A DNA stretch of 64,000 nt from Telmatactis stephensoni (lineage: Eukaryota; Cnidaria; Anthozoa; Actiniaria; Isophelliidae), in the NCBI GenBank assembly GCA_029948255.1, contig JALIZF010001508.1, positions 62,001-126,000 of the forward strand. Direction: 5' to 3'. A program made the translations under genes and the position numbers. Position 1 is the first letter of the stretch; each line of letters begins with the position of its first letter. Below the pieces are notes generated by a model. The model was not told where the DNA came from. It made no database searches and saw only the letters and a list, made by a program, of their open reading frames with translations. Shown here one piece after another: positions 13,101 to 24,649 of the stretch.

Positions 13101-15594
13101 AGCTAAAAAAGTATTGCTTCATTCAGATCATAGACCTAAGAACATTAACTGAAACTTGCATATATAATAATAATAATAATAACTTTATTAAAGTCTCTAG
13201 TCTTATAGCCGGGCACAAGTGCCCTACTAATCGGGGAGACAAAATAATAGGAAAAATAATATCATAACAAAAAATTAATTCATTAAAATAGTAATATTAA
13301 AATAAATATTAAATAATATTAAAAAGGATATTAAAATAGTAATGTTAAAATGATAATATATATATATATATACACCGTTGTTATCGGGATGATATATGAC
13401 TATATAAAATATAATTTATGACTGTGTAGATATGTAACGTTGTTATCGGAATAAAATATGTCTATATAAATATAATGTGCTAAATTTAATTTGTCAAGTC
13501 GGTCAGATTCAGCTTCCTGATACCAGAGTTTATGGACTTCCACAGGTGATGGCATTCAAAGCAAAAGCTAAAAAAGTATTGCTTCATTCAGATCATAGAC
13601 CTAAGAAAATATTCTTTTCATCTGATATTCTTTCATTAATTTCATATTTGTAACTTTATGTTTTTGTGATTTCTTGTAATTTTTTTTCTTTAATTTAAAT
13701 TTATGTACTCTGCAGGACCTCACTGAAAAGCCAGCAACCAAAAAAATTAGTTGCTAATGCCGTGCGCATCCCACAACCGAACAAGCTAGTAAAACAAGCT
13801 AGTAAGTTCTATTTTTATTAGTTCTCCTATAATTTTACGACGTCTACGACCGCTATACGATGTCGCGATCGACATTTACTGATGAATTTGACCGTTGTCC
13901 CCCCTGTCAAATTATAGTTTTCTTACACAATATTCTTGACAAATATCAGAACAAACCTGAAGCAGTACTTAAGGCACTCAGCCTACAGTTACCTCCATAC
14001 CAACCACTTTTACACCGACAGGTATAAGAATCTCCTTTATCCACACAGGTCCCTCCATTCTTGCAGTAGTTTGAGTTGCGACAAACACTGGACTCTGTGA
14101 ACAGAATCATATAGATTTACCTATACATTGATAGATCAATTGTCTATGACTGGTTTGAACAATTTCATGGAGTCGAAGGAATTCGCCGATTGGCACCCTG
14201 TATTCACGTAGAATATTTTATGTTACGGTCACGAAATTGTTTGGACATTGTCACTGAATTGTCGTGTAAATGAACAGACTTTTCCGGCTCGATTCGGTCG
14301 TTTAGTTGACGCGCTGTATTTACGTTATACGCTCGTTCCATTACATTGCGGTGGCATTACAGATAAGCGGTAGAAAAAAACTAAAAGAAAGTACATGGAA
14401 ATAACAAGTCAAAAAACGAATACAAAAATATAGAAAATGTCAACTTACGTCTCTGTGGTACGGTGATCGAAGACAAGTGATTAAATATTCAAAAAACAGA
14501 AAAATTATACAAAAAGACGCTAACGATGGAATGTGAAAACAATGAAACGTGGACAACAATGACGACAATAAACACGATAAATAAACAAAGTTCTCAGTTA
14601 AGAAAGAGGTATATGCTCATGAAATGATCTGACATCAGAATAACAGAAAACATATAATTGCCACTATTATTGTTAGCCTCCGTTGCAGAAAAGTGGGAGA
14701 TTTTCGGCGAACTACAAAAGACGTCTGCAACGGAGGCTACTATTTTTGTATAAATGAAAGTAATTCTTTATATAACAAATTAATAAACCATTTCACAGTT
14801 CTCGTCGTTCAACCTCAGTGAAATATATTCTTTAGAAAATGACTACAGTCCATGATAATGTAAGGAATGCACACATGTACATCAACAAACAATCAAAACA
14901 CTTTAAAATTCCACGGGCTGTTGTCAAATTCTAAAGAATATACTACAGTCGAGGCTGAGGTTGAACGACGAGAACTGTGAATGGTCTATCTTCCTTCATC
15001 TTCATCCATGCCAGAAGGATTGATCTGAGAAGATGTGGTGACTGTAGTTGTATTTTTACCTAAGGTAGTCATATTACAGTACGCCATGAATGGAACACCT
15101 CTCTGCGCATGGTCAATAAGCCAGTGACGACCGCTGACCTTCCCAACAGACTTTACTATCTCAGCACAGGAAACCGCTGGCATGTTTTTTGTTGTACCAA
15201 CAGCAACTAAAGATTTAATATCGAATAACAATATTCGTAGTTATCGTTATTTGAAATATCCCGATCTTTGTATTCAGGTTTCAGTATCCTCACCTCGAAA
15301 AGGGTTGTCAAAGTAAGCAGTGTACGGTACGTTTATTGCGTCATCAGGTGCAAAGTCTATGGTCCTGTTGTTGATCTCACATAGGAGAGATCTCACAAAG
15401 AAGTTCAGACTTTGGCATCGATCATCTTGCTCACACGTCTGCCAGCACTCACCGATGTGTGGGCGTGTCTGAGAGAAAATCACGTGATTTTGTAGAATGA
15501 TGTCGGAACGGGTATGCAAGCATTTGGACTCCGTAAATTGTACCACGTGACCTATGAGTACTAATAGAGTTGCTGACAATATGAAGGGAATCAT
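8060..15594 (-). CDS. Gene 2: secreted Apple / fibrinogen-like / EGF / PA14 protein, 3' end not found
   Basis: Five exons on the minus strand: 15294-15594, 15060-15206, 13957-14094, 9849-10173, 8060-8208. Phases chain as 1, 1, 1, 2, 1 and give at least 353 aa. ATG 15594 opens MIPFILSATLLVLIGHVVQF, a signal peptide, followed by an Apple/PAN domain (to aa 100), a fibrinogen-like half module (101-149), EGF (150-195) and PA14 (196 on). An acceptor (TTCTTCGCAG) lies just upstream of the ATG, so a 5'UTR intron is likely. The frame is still open at the last donor (GTAAGC, 8059); I found no terminal exon to the left, where a 2.55-kb transposon sits. Predicted secreted, possibly carbohydrate-binding. 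Confidence 0.7.
8210..9700. other. Gene 2 intron, no gene seen
   Basis: Intron between the two PA14 exons (8209-9848). Contains an ATG-poor, moderately GC spacer and the microsatellite at 9718; no exon or RNA gene recognised. Confidence 0.5.
9718..9756. repeat. GGGGGA microsatellite
   Basis: About six GGGGGA units close to the PA14 exon donor of gene 2 (intronic). Confidence 0.85.
10663..11312. mobile_element. CCAAT-hairpin element B
   Basis: Begins CATATGGAAAATGCGCGCGT, ends GTAAATCTCCATATGC, with GAACGATG/CATCGTTC stems and CCAATCAG / CTGATTGG near 11190-11240. Same ends as element A but different stem sequence. It lies in the gene 2 intron between the EGF and PA14 exons' side, before 10173. 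Confidence 0.55.
11313..13058. other. Gene 2 intron, AT-rich, no gene seen
   Basis: Part of the intron between EGF and PA14 exons. Only short unsupported ORFs. Confidence 0.5.
13059..13142. repeat. 84-bp direct repeat, copy 1
   Basis: Identical by eye to 13524-13607 over all 84 bases (starts CAGAGTTTATGG, ends GACCTAAGAA). It looks like a very long target-site duplication around the LINE tail. Confidence 0.85.
13143..13523 (-). mobile_element. LINE 3' tail between 84-bp direct repeats
   Basis: The 381-bp insert starts with an ATA/ATAATA run and CTTTATTAAAGTCTC, the reverse complement of a LINE 3' end with an ATT-type repeat, and includes GCCGGGCACAAGTGCCC. It is bounded by identical 84-bp direct repeats. 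Confidence 0.6.
13524..13607. repeat. 84-bp direct repeat, copy 2
   Basis: Second identical copy, directly after the LINE tail at 13143-13523. Confidence 0.85.
13957..14094 (-). CDS. Gene 2 exon: EGF-like domain
   Basis: 46 codons, phase 1-1: [29 protein letters not shown], with the normal six cysteines. Length (138 nt) equals the gene 3 EGF exon. The donor is GTTTGT. Confidence 0.83.
14674..14743. mobile_element. 70-bp hairpin MITE
   Basis: TAGCCTCCGTTGCAGA and TCTGCAACGGAGGCTA are perfect inverted ends. Confidence 0.6.
14787..14985. repeat. Fold-back repeat in gene 2 intron 2
   Basis: TTCTCGTCGTTCAACCTCAG near 14800 and its inverse CTGAGGTTGAACGACGAGAA near 14950, with AATATATTC/TAAAGAATA extensions. 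Confidence 0.65.
15060..15206 (-). CDS. Gene 2 exon: fibrinogen-like half module
   Basis: A 49-codon phase 1-1 exon: AVSCAEIVKSVGKVSG, HWLIDHAQRGVPFMAYCNM. This looks like the opening part of fibrinogen-related or GON/collagen-C domains (C.e....sG.y.i....g.pf..yCnM) and then stops; the GGWT-type continuation is absent. The same truncated cassette occurs in gene 3, so it is probably a stable module rather than a break. Confidence 0.7.
15294..15594 (-). CDS. Gene 2 exon: signal peptide and Apple/PAN domain
   Basis: 301 nt, phase 1 out. After the signal peptide it encodes SKCLHTRSDIIL, HIGECWQTCEQDDRCQSLNF and LLCEINNRTID, the cysteine and NF/EIN landmarks of an Apple/PAN module. Length, splice sites and most residues equal the first coding exon of gene 3. 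Confidence 0.82.
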
Positions 15595-15894
15595 GACGTC
15601 ACCCTGCGAAGAAGGAAAAATCGAATAGAAAAAATGTGTGAAATTTAGGCTAAGTACTTGATGTATAGCGAGCGGATTCGCACAGCAGCGGGTACGGTTG
15701 GCAAGAGCAGATTTGGATGTACGTCAACTTGACGTCATAAATGTCCAAATCGGTTGATGTTCTTACAACGCATCCACTAGCACTAGCCCGGGGTAGGAAC
15801 GGGAAGATTTTGGTCACCATATAACCGACATGACATGAGCCTGAAGGATGTTGAGTTCCATTATTGCAATAGAAGGAAAACTTTAACGGCATCA

Positions 15895-16365
15895 TTAACT
15901 TTGACACCAAATTCAGCTGAGACGACACTGAATAACTCTTCAAGGATCTTGTAATCACTAGGTAAAATCTTTTCTCTGTATTCCAAAGGGAAGTACTATA
16001 TTTTTATGAATCTTTAGAGGTGTCAGTAACGTCATTTACTCAACTAAACGCTTCCACACATTTCTTTGTATTTTGTGATTGAAATATCTCAACGTAATTG
16101 GAAAAAACTGGCCAGAAAATATATCAATCCTAGGCACAGACAATGCAAGAAAACCCATTTACACAAACTATTAGTGTAAAAGAAATAAAATAAATCAAGT
16201 CAACTAAATACAAAGAAATGTATGGAGTGAAGCCGTTAGTTAAGTAAAGATTCATAAAAATATAGTACTTCCCTTTGGAATACCGAGAAAAGATTTTACC
16301 TGGTGATTATTAGATCCTTAAAGAGTTATTCAGTATCGTTTCAGCTAAATTTGATGTCCGCGTTT
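15895..16365. repeat. Fold-back repeat upstream of gene 2
   Basis: Arms of about 165-190 bp: 15898-16088 (GACACCAAATTCAGCTGAGA ... GGGAAGTACTATATTTTTAT) and inverse at 16195-16362. Lies 300 bp to 770 bp upstream of the gene 2 start codon, where its 5'UTR or promoter should be. Confidence 0.7.
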
Positions 16366-16551
16366 TTTTTTATAATAGTAGAACTTTATCTGAGCTTTTA
16401 AATTCATCAGACCTTTGTTCAGTGATTCAAGCGTTCAGTGTAACTGGATACATTGCATATATATGGCTATTTTTGTATGAGGGCTTAAGGGTTGGAAGCA
16501 TTAATACATATCACTGATAACGAGAATTCTATGCAGCAAACCTCATAAATA

Positions 16552-16935
16552 TAATGCTTTATAAAATAACTATGATATATCGCGCGCTCTGATTGGCCAG
16601 AGGACGCGTGTCGCGCGTTCTCTATAAGAACACACAGCACGCGCGCGCACATTTTCAAACTTTCTCCAACGAAAAAAGAAAATAAAACTTCAATTTGTAT
16701 TTTATAAAAGAAATAGAAAACTCGGCAGCAGTGCTATGTTGAGTTATAGAAGCACTTGGGAATTGTAAGAAGACTCGAGAAGTGTTGAGAAGCACTCGGC
16801 TACGCCTCGTGCTTCTCCTAACACTTCTCTCGTCTTCTTACAATTCCCCGTGCTTCTATAACTCAACATAGCACGCTGCCTCGTTTTCTATTTCTACAAT
16901 ATTTTATATTTTAACATGTGAAAAATATATATATA
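16552..16935. mobile_element. CCAAT-hairpin element C
   Basis: ATAAAATAACT, then CTCTGATTGGCC, then a strong hairpin 16714-16890 (GTGCTATGTTGAGTTATAGA and its inverse; stem of about 80 bp). Related to 55685-56000 in layout. Confidence 0.65.
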
Positions 16936-17955
16936 CCAACTGTCATAGTCTATTTTTCTCGTTCTCTGATTGGGCGAGAGGGTATCACGTGAACAATTAA
17001 CACTTAATTACTGGAACGGAGGGAAACAGTATGTTTTGTGGACCCAAGACCACTGGTGTTTCCCGAGGCGAAGCCGAATGTCTTTATTCAAAATTCACTC
17101 AAAACTTGTCAATCAACAAACTAACTTTTCTTTGCAAAAAGTTTTTCGGAGAATTTTGCAGCTTGTTTGGTGACATTGTTGGGGGGGGGGGGGGGGTTGT
17201 ATCAATCTTTCTCTCGAAATAAATTCTGTATATTCGTCTTAATAGTTTGACAATATAAACACGAGTTTTGCCTCATGTCCAAATTAATTAATTTGCAAAC
17301 GCGCGCTGCCAAAAACGCGCATTCAAAGCTCAATCAACTTCCTGTTTTTTTATTACCAGTGCACAACATATTGTTGACCGTTGCCCAGGGAAACACAAAC
17401 AACTCGTGAGTATAAACCTTTTCGCAGCAATTTATATGAAGTAATCATATACTAATGACCAAAAAAAGTGAAAAATTACAACACTTTGGTTCTGTTTTTG
17501 AACTCCTCGACCAGGAAATACGAGACTCCGTGGGTAACTATGGTATAAACTATGGACGTCATTTACGTTACCATGACGACATAGTGCTTATAAGACAACG
17601 AATTTAGAAGGACAGTCAGTCATTTTTCAAAATTCCGAAATCACGTTTACTTTACAAATACTTACAAATGGTTTATTGTTTTATTAAGAATCAATTTATA
17701 AGACATCTCAAGCTGTTAATATTGAGTATAAAATATTGACTTAATCTAAAAATTGAAAATTGATAGCTTTTTTGTTGGTAGATTATTTCGCTAATGTTCC
17801 TTGGTAACCATTTTATATACCCAACTAAAACAAGACGGAAAAATTACGAAAAATTAAGGAAGAGGCCAAGGAATAAAAACAAAACTAAATGAAAATAGAG
17901 AATAAAATTTATTAAAAAAGGAAACGAATAAAAACGATTAAGAACTCAGAAAGAG
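16936..17955. other. Intergenic, no gene seen
   Basis: Contains a G16 run (17181-17196) and a CTCTGATTGGGCG box near 16963; otherwise nothing recognised. Confidence 0.5.
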
Positions 17956-17959
17956 GAAG

Positions 17960-17966
17960 AACAAAG

Positions 17967-18025
<59 letters not shown>
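17960..18025. repeat. AAAG and AG microsatellite
   Basis: AAAG units followed by about 17 AG units. Confidence 0.9.
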
Positions 18026-18027
<2 letters not shown>

Positions 18028-18144
18028 AGAAGGAAAGAGGAAAAAAATTAGTAAAACATCAATAAATTAAATAGACGAGCAATGCGGACTTTTTCCTTCT
18101 ATACGATGTATTCATATATGTCACTTATAGGAGCAAAGATGACA

Positions 18145-18215
18145 CCGTTGGTTAGTGCGCGGCCTTCGGTGCAAGAGGTCCTTGTTTCATGATCAATTAA
18201 CTTCTTTCCTTTCTG
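18145..18215 (+). repeat. Possible tRNA-like SINE head
   Basis: CCGTTGGTTAGTGCGCGG and GGTCCTTGTTTC have box A/B character; weak. Confidence 0.25.
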
Positions 18216-18284
18216 TGTAGCTTTAAGTAGCTTTAAATAGCCTTAAAACGGAGCACTGATCATGGAGAGAGGGCAGTAAAATAA

Positions 18285-18372
18285 GCGCACCGTCGACCTC
18301 AAGTTTATCAGTTACTCAAAGTTATCGACTTAAAATATGGTCGCTTTACTTTACTTTACTTTACTTATCAAA
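18285..18372. repeat. Dispersed repeat with CTTTA microsatellite, copy 1
   Basis: GTCGACCTCAAGTTTATCAG, then ATGGTCGCTTTACTTTAC and a CTTTA run. The same unit occurs at 53738-53880. Confidence 0.65.
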
Positions 18373-18987
18373 CTTCCTTTTTTCATTTTGTCAATTTCTT
18401 TCGCGGAAATGTATATTCAAAGAAGTCTTGACATTAATAAAAAGAACGACATTCCCAAGGAACACCTGTATGCTTGTTAGGATTTTTGATTCAGCTTTTT
18501 CTAGAAATCAATTAAACGGATTGTTAAGTCACTACTTGTTACAATGTTCAGAATTGATAATATATCTATTGTCAATTTTGAGATTAGGTTGTCGTGAAAA
18601 TTTTGCTTGATTTTTAATGAAAAGTAAGTCTTTTATGACAATATAAAAATTGCAAATAGAATACATGGCGCAAAATTGCCCAGCAGCGTGAAATGCAAAA
18701 AGGAAGATTCGAACCGTACTGAGAAGCTCTTCGTTCGGACCATCAATATTTCGTATACACCCTTATTAGCAAAAACAGAAGCTTTCTAAACATATCCTCT
18801 TTCCCTATAAATGTCTGTTTTCAAATTTGAAGTCCAATTTGTAGTCCAAGACGAAAATTCACGGTTGTCCTTCGGTGATCAGGAAAATGCTGGAGAGATT
18901 ACGAATTCAATTTATAAATCATTTAAAATTCAAGGATTTACGTACAAAGAAGAAGCTTTTTCGTCATTTACAACTTAAATACTTCTA

Positions 18988-19858
18988 GTGACTTGTTTTT
19001 CAAAGGAAAACTTACATCGTGTTCTGAAATTACAAAAACGGGCAGCGAGAATTATACTTAACTCAGAAAAGAACACTCCATCAATAGATTTGTTCAACAG
19101 ACTGAACTGGCTCCCCTTTTCAAAGCAATCTTACATCAAACGAAATGCTCTGGCATATAAGCGTTTAAGCGATAACTATGCTACTCCAGGATACATAGAT
19201 GAACTATTGCCAAAAAACTCATCTCTCCATCAAAGAGTCTTACGATACTCAAATCTAAATTTCATATGTCCCAAATACAAAAGGAAAACCGAGGGAGGAA
19301 GGACTTACGCTGTCAGAACGATCACAGAATGGAACTCTCTTGGTATCCAAGTTAGAGAAAGTGGATCGGTGTCCAGTTTTAAAAGCTGTCTATATAGAAA
19401 ACTTCTCACAGACCAAAAAGCAGCCAACCAATTGAACATTTAACATAATATTTGTGATATATGATGAATTTGAGCATTTATTTATTTATTTGTGATATAT
19501 GACGAATTTGAGCATTTATTTATTCATTCATTTATTATTCTATGTTTTCTGATAAATTTGAACATTAATTTATTATATTAGTATGATATGATATATCATA
19601 AAATTGTAATGTATCTTTGTTTACTTTTTCTATTTAAAACATCTTGAAATGTTGTTTTTTAATATGTGGTTTTGAAAAATACATTTTCAAATCGCCTTTA
19701 TATATTTATATATTTATTAAGTAGTGTTTTTAAATTTCAAAATTCATAGCTGTAGATTATATATTTATATGTAGTTTTTGAGGGCCACGGAGTTATCAGT
19801 GTTTGTAAAACTACTGTCATGTGTTTTACCCTCTGGAAATAAAGCCTATTATTATTTG
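18988..19858 (+). mobile_element. 5'-truncated LINE (CR1/L2-like) with 3' UTR
   Basis: Coding 18988-19443 has LQKRAARIILNSEKN, LNWLPFSKQSYIKRNALAYK, and a C-terminal WNSL ... SFKSCLYRKLL. It is followed by a 3' UTR that ends in GAAATAAAGCC and an ATT-type repeat near 19848-19858, the usual 3' end of this LINE group. Upstream RT and endonuclease are missing. Confidence 0.85.
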
Positions 19859-20011
19859 CAACTAATTTGGTAGAAAAACCATTCATAATAACTCTACGTT
19901 TCTATATTTCTGCATATCTTCTTTCCTAAGAATAATTAAAACAAAAAACAGGCCGCATTATCTCCTTTTCATTTTGCTAGCTGATTTTTGTTGAGAGAAT
20001 ATTCAAAAATT

Positions 20012-20256
20012 TGGGGAGGGGGGGGGGGGGGGGTGGGGGGGGGGTGGGCCGGAGGAATTGCAGGAATCAAATACAAAAAAATTTGCAAGCCCCCACTGTA
20101 AGGAATTGAACTATATTGATGACCCACCCCACTTCCAAATATGAAAATAGGGCCCCTTGACCTGGTTTAACTTTCAGAAAAACATGACCCACCCCCTTTC
20201 ATATAGTAAATTTCTTTTGGCCCACCCCTCAATTCCTCCGGCCCACCCCCCCTCCT
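20012..20256. mobile_element. G-rich-ended MITE
   Basis: Poly-G start, GGGCCGGAGGAATTG, and the inverse CAATTCCTCCGGCCC at the right end with poly-C. Confidence 0.6.
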
Positions 20257-20289
20257 AAAAAATGAATGCTCCATGAGCGAACTTTTTTG

Positions 20290-20660
20290 AATAAAACCTG
20301 GCCGCGCGCTCGATGACGTGTGATGACGTCAGTAGCGGGCACATTTCAGCTAAAATTTCATTCAAAAACACAAGAAAATTATCAACTTTTTCACCTTTTT
20401 CCCCATCAAAATCGTTCCTTTGTGATCAGAATATGCATAGTTTTGATGCTATATAATGCAAGGTGAACAACAGCAGAATTAAGACAACTTTGATTTTGAC
20501 GCTGTTTTTGAAAACTCAAATATGAACTAAATTTCCTTGAAACAGCACTGATCTTAGCCAATCAGCATCAAAAAATGTTTTCATGTCTAGATCTATTATT
20601 ACACCTGAAAATGAGTGAAACATCGTAGGATGTTTTGTTTACTCGGTTTCTGAAACTTTT
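20290..20660. repeat. Dispersed repeat shared with the 4.7-7.3 kb element and 44.1 kb
   Basis: Contains AAAATCGTTCCTTTGTGATCAGAATATGCAT and flanks (described in parts: AAAATCGTTCCTTTGTGATC), matching 4976-5010 and 44310-44360 in inverted orientation, plus GAAACATCGTAGGATGTTTTG matching 44096-44115. An old copy of the same non-coding family. Confidence 0.6.
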
Positions 20661-21189
20661 TTTTGTTTTGAAAAAGTTTTTATTGTCTTCACTGGGGTCT
20701 CATTATTGATGACTTAAAACGGGAAAGTTGTAAACAGTAGAAACCCAGAACCCTAAATCGCAAAGCAAATAATTATGTTCAGTATATAAAAGTTGGATTT
20801 GTTAGGGAAAACTAACGTCTTTTATCCTTGAGATAAAAACAATTCTAGGATCATAAAGTATGGTAAACTTACGCAACCCAAGTCGGACAAGAATACCGAA
20901 AAAGTGTAAGATTCCCAACAACTAAAGGCACGGAATTTTCGAGACATTTTTCTCTATTTCTATCTTTCTATTGATGCACTAAATGTTCATTACATTCTTT
21001 TAGGAACGAGAGTTTAACTCAAAGAACGAGATTTCCTAAGTTTCAACTTCAGTATATAATTACAAGCCTTCCCGCGCTTCAGCTTCGCCGCTCAGTTCAG
21101 CTCTGGCAAATATAGAGCTAGGGAAAAGAGTAAAACGTCTTAACCGGCTGGCGTTGAGAAAAGTGCTTACTATTACTTGTTTTAATTTT

Positions 21190-22080
21190 AACAGTCACTT
21201 TTGATTTTCAGAGATTGTTTTTCATATTCAAACATTGAACAACAAAAACCTCTCAGTCGAAGAATAAGTGTTGTACAAAGCTAAAGTAATTTCTTTCAGA
21301 AAGTTTAGTTTGATTTAGGTGTATAAAAGTCAAATTAAAGTAAAAATTTGAATCCAAAGGTTTAGGTCTCCAGTCGCTCATTTTCCATATATATTCTTTA
21401 CATTTAACTTGAAAGTTGCTCTGGTTTAGATGAAAATGTTATATAACAATTCTAAACAATTCCAAAGACAGTTCTAAAAGGAATTTTATCTTATTATTTC
21501 AGTTTCTAACTGTAAAAATAGAATTTGAGTGTTAATCCAAAGCGAAAATTTGAACTGTAAATTTGCAAAAGGGGCTAGTTTTTGGGCACTTTTAGCCATT
21601 ATTACTCGATATTGAAAAAAACTTCTCTAAATTTATAAAACTATCTGTACAATCCTTACCAGCAAAACGGCATAAAAAGAACAGTGGTTTCAGCTTTCCC
21701 CAAACAAGTTCTACTACGTCTGCAGGAACTTGATGTCAAGTTGACTATAAGACTTTTTTTAATAGAGGCAGCTGACAAGCGCTTAGATTAGACAAATATT
21801 AGTGCAAAAGATACCTCGTGTTTACTGTTTCAAGCGACAACTTATTATTAAGATAAGTGTTTTTTTTCAATGTCGAGTAATAACAGCTAAAAGTGCCAAA
21901 TTTTGTTGTTTTATCAAAGCCGAAGCTACAATAGGGTACAAAAGTCTTAAGACAAATCGGAAAATTCATGAGTTTTTAATGAATTAATCACTTTCAGATT
22001 GTGTTATCCCCCCTCTCACTCGATGTGGAACTACGTGCACAATCATCTTCTACAGAATAGTTTAAATTTTGATACAACGT
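21190..22080. other. Intergenic AT-rich spacer
   Basis: Words such as GTTAATCCAAAG.GAAAATTTGAA recur at 57060-57300, suggesting another diverged dispersed repeat; no gene. Confidence 0.45.
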
Positions 22081-22082
22081 AC

Positions 22083-23097
22083 ACGATGGTCGGTTGCTAG
22101 GGCTTTTCCTCCCGCAAGGTTCTCAAATTCAATTTTTGGCTCACAGAGGAGTAATTTATTTTCCAAATGAAGCAAAATATTAGAACATGTTCATTAGAAA
22201 AAAAATCCTTAATTTTTCTACAATTGTAAAGGTATTTTGGAAGTTTTTTTAATTATGACGTCATAAATGATACATATTTTTAGTAACAACATCAAAAACT
22301 TGTTAAACAATGTTCAAAACTTTACAGACATTTTTGCTACTTAAAAAGAACGGTTATAGTGAAAACCCCATCTCAATCAGATTAAAGGGTACAAAGTTAC
22401 AGCTAATGAAAGAAATTCAAATTTCCCGCCAAATGACCATATATGGTCAAAATTAAGGCTATTTAAACGCCAATACAATTAATGTATTGGCACAGCGGGA
22501 AACACAAAGTTGCATAAAATCAAAATTGTAGTTTTTTCAATTTGGGATGTGTGGTGTTATGACGCATTTTCGTCACAAAAACGTCATAATGACGTCATAA
22601 TGACGTATCTCATGACGAAAACGCGTCATAACACCACACATCCCAAATTGAAAAAACTACAATTTTGATTTTATGCAACTTTGTGTTTCCCGCTGTGCCA
22701 ATACATTAATTGTATTGGCGTTTAAATAGCCTTAATTTTGACCATATATGGTCATTTGGCGGGAAATTTGAATTTCTTTCATTAGCCGTAACTTTGCACC
22801 CTTTAATCTGATTGAGATGGGGTTTTCACCAGAAATCATAGAATTCTATAGAAAAAACTAATATTGTTTTTTTACTGTTTCTTTCCTGAATTTTTTTTCT
22901 GATGCCAAATTTGGACATCATTAATGACGTCACAATAGCGGTCTAATGAGATGTAATTGCCATCAATTAACAGGTTATTTATCAACCTACTTCCTCACCA
23001 CGTTTTGTCACATTTGATGCATTCTACTTTTGTCTAAGGCCTAAAGCTCTTAGTTTTGAGGCTTCCGGGAGGAAAAGCCCTAGCAACCGACCATCGT
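22083..23097. mobile_element. 1-kb fold-back element with 32-bp perfect TIRs
   Basis: ACGATGGTCGGTTGCTAGGG... at 22083-22114 is repeated inverted at 23066-23097. The centre (about 22358-22832) is a near-perfect palindrome with arms of roughly 230 bp around repeated TGACGTCATAA words. No ORF. Flanks GTAC / GGTAC may be remnants of the target. Confidence 0.8.
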
Positions 23098-23249
23098 GGT
23101 ACCCTTGATGTGGAGGAGGGGGATATTTATGATTAGAGTGAGGGAAAATTCCGTCTTTATAAAGATAATGTTGAAGTGCATCAATTTTGTAACTGTCTTT
23201 ACTTGAGTATATGTTTCCGCCATTGTAGCTTGCGGCTCTTTCTTCCTTT

Positions 23250-23420
23250 CATCCCCTCCCCCTCCCCCTCCCCCTCCCTATTCTTTTCCCTTCTCTCTCC
23301 TCCCTTAAGAACCCAGAGCCCACATTACTTTCGGCCTGCCGCCAATTAGGTCGAGCATGCACAGTAATACATTTTAAACAATGTGCGAGTGAGTGAGTGA
23401 GTGAGTGAGTGAGTGAGTGA
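23250..23420. repeat. CCCCCT and GAGT microsatellites
   Basis: CCCCCT units near 23254-23278 and GAGT units at 23388-23420. A similar GGGGGA run lies at 9719-9754. Confidence 0.85.
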
Positions 23421-24649
23421 CTCATTTGCACATTCGACACCCCACTATAACTGGTGGATTTGCAATCCACGAGTTAAGGTAATGGGCTCGCGCAAATTTC
23501 ACCGATAGATTTTCCTGAAATTTTGCATATAGATAGTTTTCGAGATGGGCAAAACATAACAATAACAAAAATAGGGGGTTACCGATATAGAATTGGCGCT
23601 ATGTTAGCTTGAACACGACACTCTCCGTGAGTTTAGAACAAAAACAACGCTTCTCAAAGTATTACGTCTAGTTTAATTCTGGTGGATGTAATATGAAAAA
23701 GAGAAGTTTTTAGGGGTACTGGAGTAAATACACTTTCTTAAAAAACAGTTTATTGTCACAAAGTTTAGAAAAAATGCTACGTTTTGACTTCTCCAACTTG
23801 AAAAACAGTTGAAATTACGTGCGAATGTCACGTCTTTTTTAGGTAATTTTTCACGATTTTCTCCGAAACAAACCGATAGATTTTTTATTTTTTTCGATAT
23901 GTACTAGTTTTAGCTAAAAGACATCGAATTCTGGAAAAATTAGGATAGGTCACCGTGCTAGATTTTAAGTTATAAGGCTTTGAATACCGTTACGTGGCGT
24001 CCGCCATATTGAAATTTTTAGAACACAGGAAGCCCAATCAAATTCGATATCAGCGCGCGCGTTCAAAACATGTGCAAACGTTATGCGCACGAATGCGCGA
24101 GCGCATTACCTTAACAAGAAAAACTTACAAGGTACGTACAATGGTTGTTAGTAAGTCCACATTTGCCATAATTGTCAATGAAGGTAAAACATACCAAAAG
24201 CTCGATCCTGAAAAGTGTCAACCTGAGAAGGACAAAAGCTAATTTTTTCTTGAAAGATGAAGGTTTTAAGACGTTCACAACGTACATTTCGACTTTATTC
24301 AAATTCATATATAATAATGTGAAGAAGCTGATTATAAGTTTGGAGTTTATATACTCTAAATTTAGGGGGTATATAGGGGAGGGGTACAGAGGTTGCGAAC
24401 AATCTCGTGAGACGACTTTTCGGCCTTTTAGCTTCCCAAACTATCCTCTGGATCCCCCAGATTGTTTACGATTTCTAACGCTGCACCCCCCCCCCCGAAA
24501 GATAATCCTCGATCCACCCCTGGTGTTAGTTCTTGTTTGCATGGAAGAAAGGGTAACCTTAGCATGAGGGCTAACTCGGATTTGTTTCAAATTTGTGTCC
24601 TTGGGAAAGGACATTCCTAGTGTTAGAGTTACCCTATAGCCTCGTGTAA

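Noticed and set aside
15650..15958. 102-aa cysteine-containing open frame upstream of gene 2
   Set aside because: Overlaps the fold-back repeat arm and has no signal peptide or known cysteine pattern; could be 5'UTR sequence but not supported as coding.
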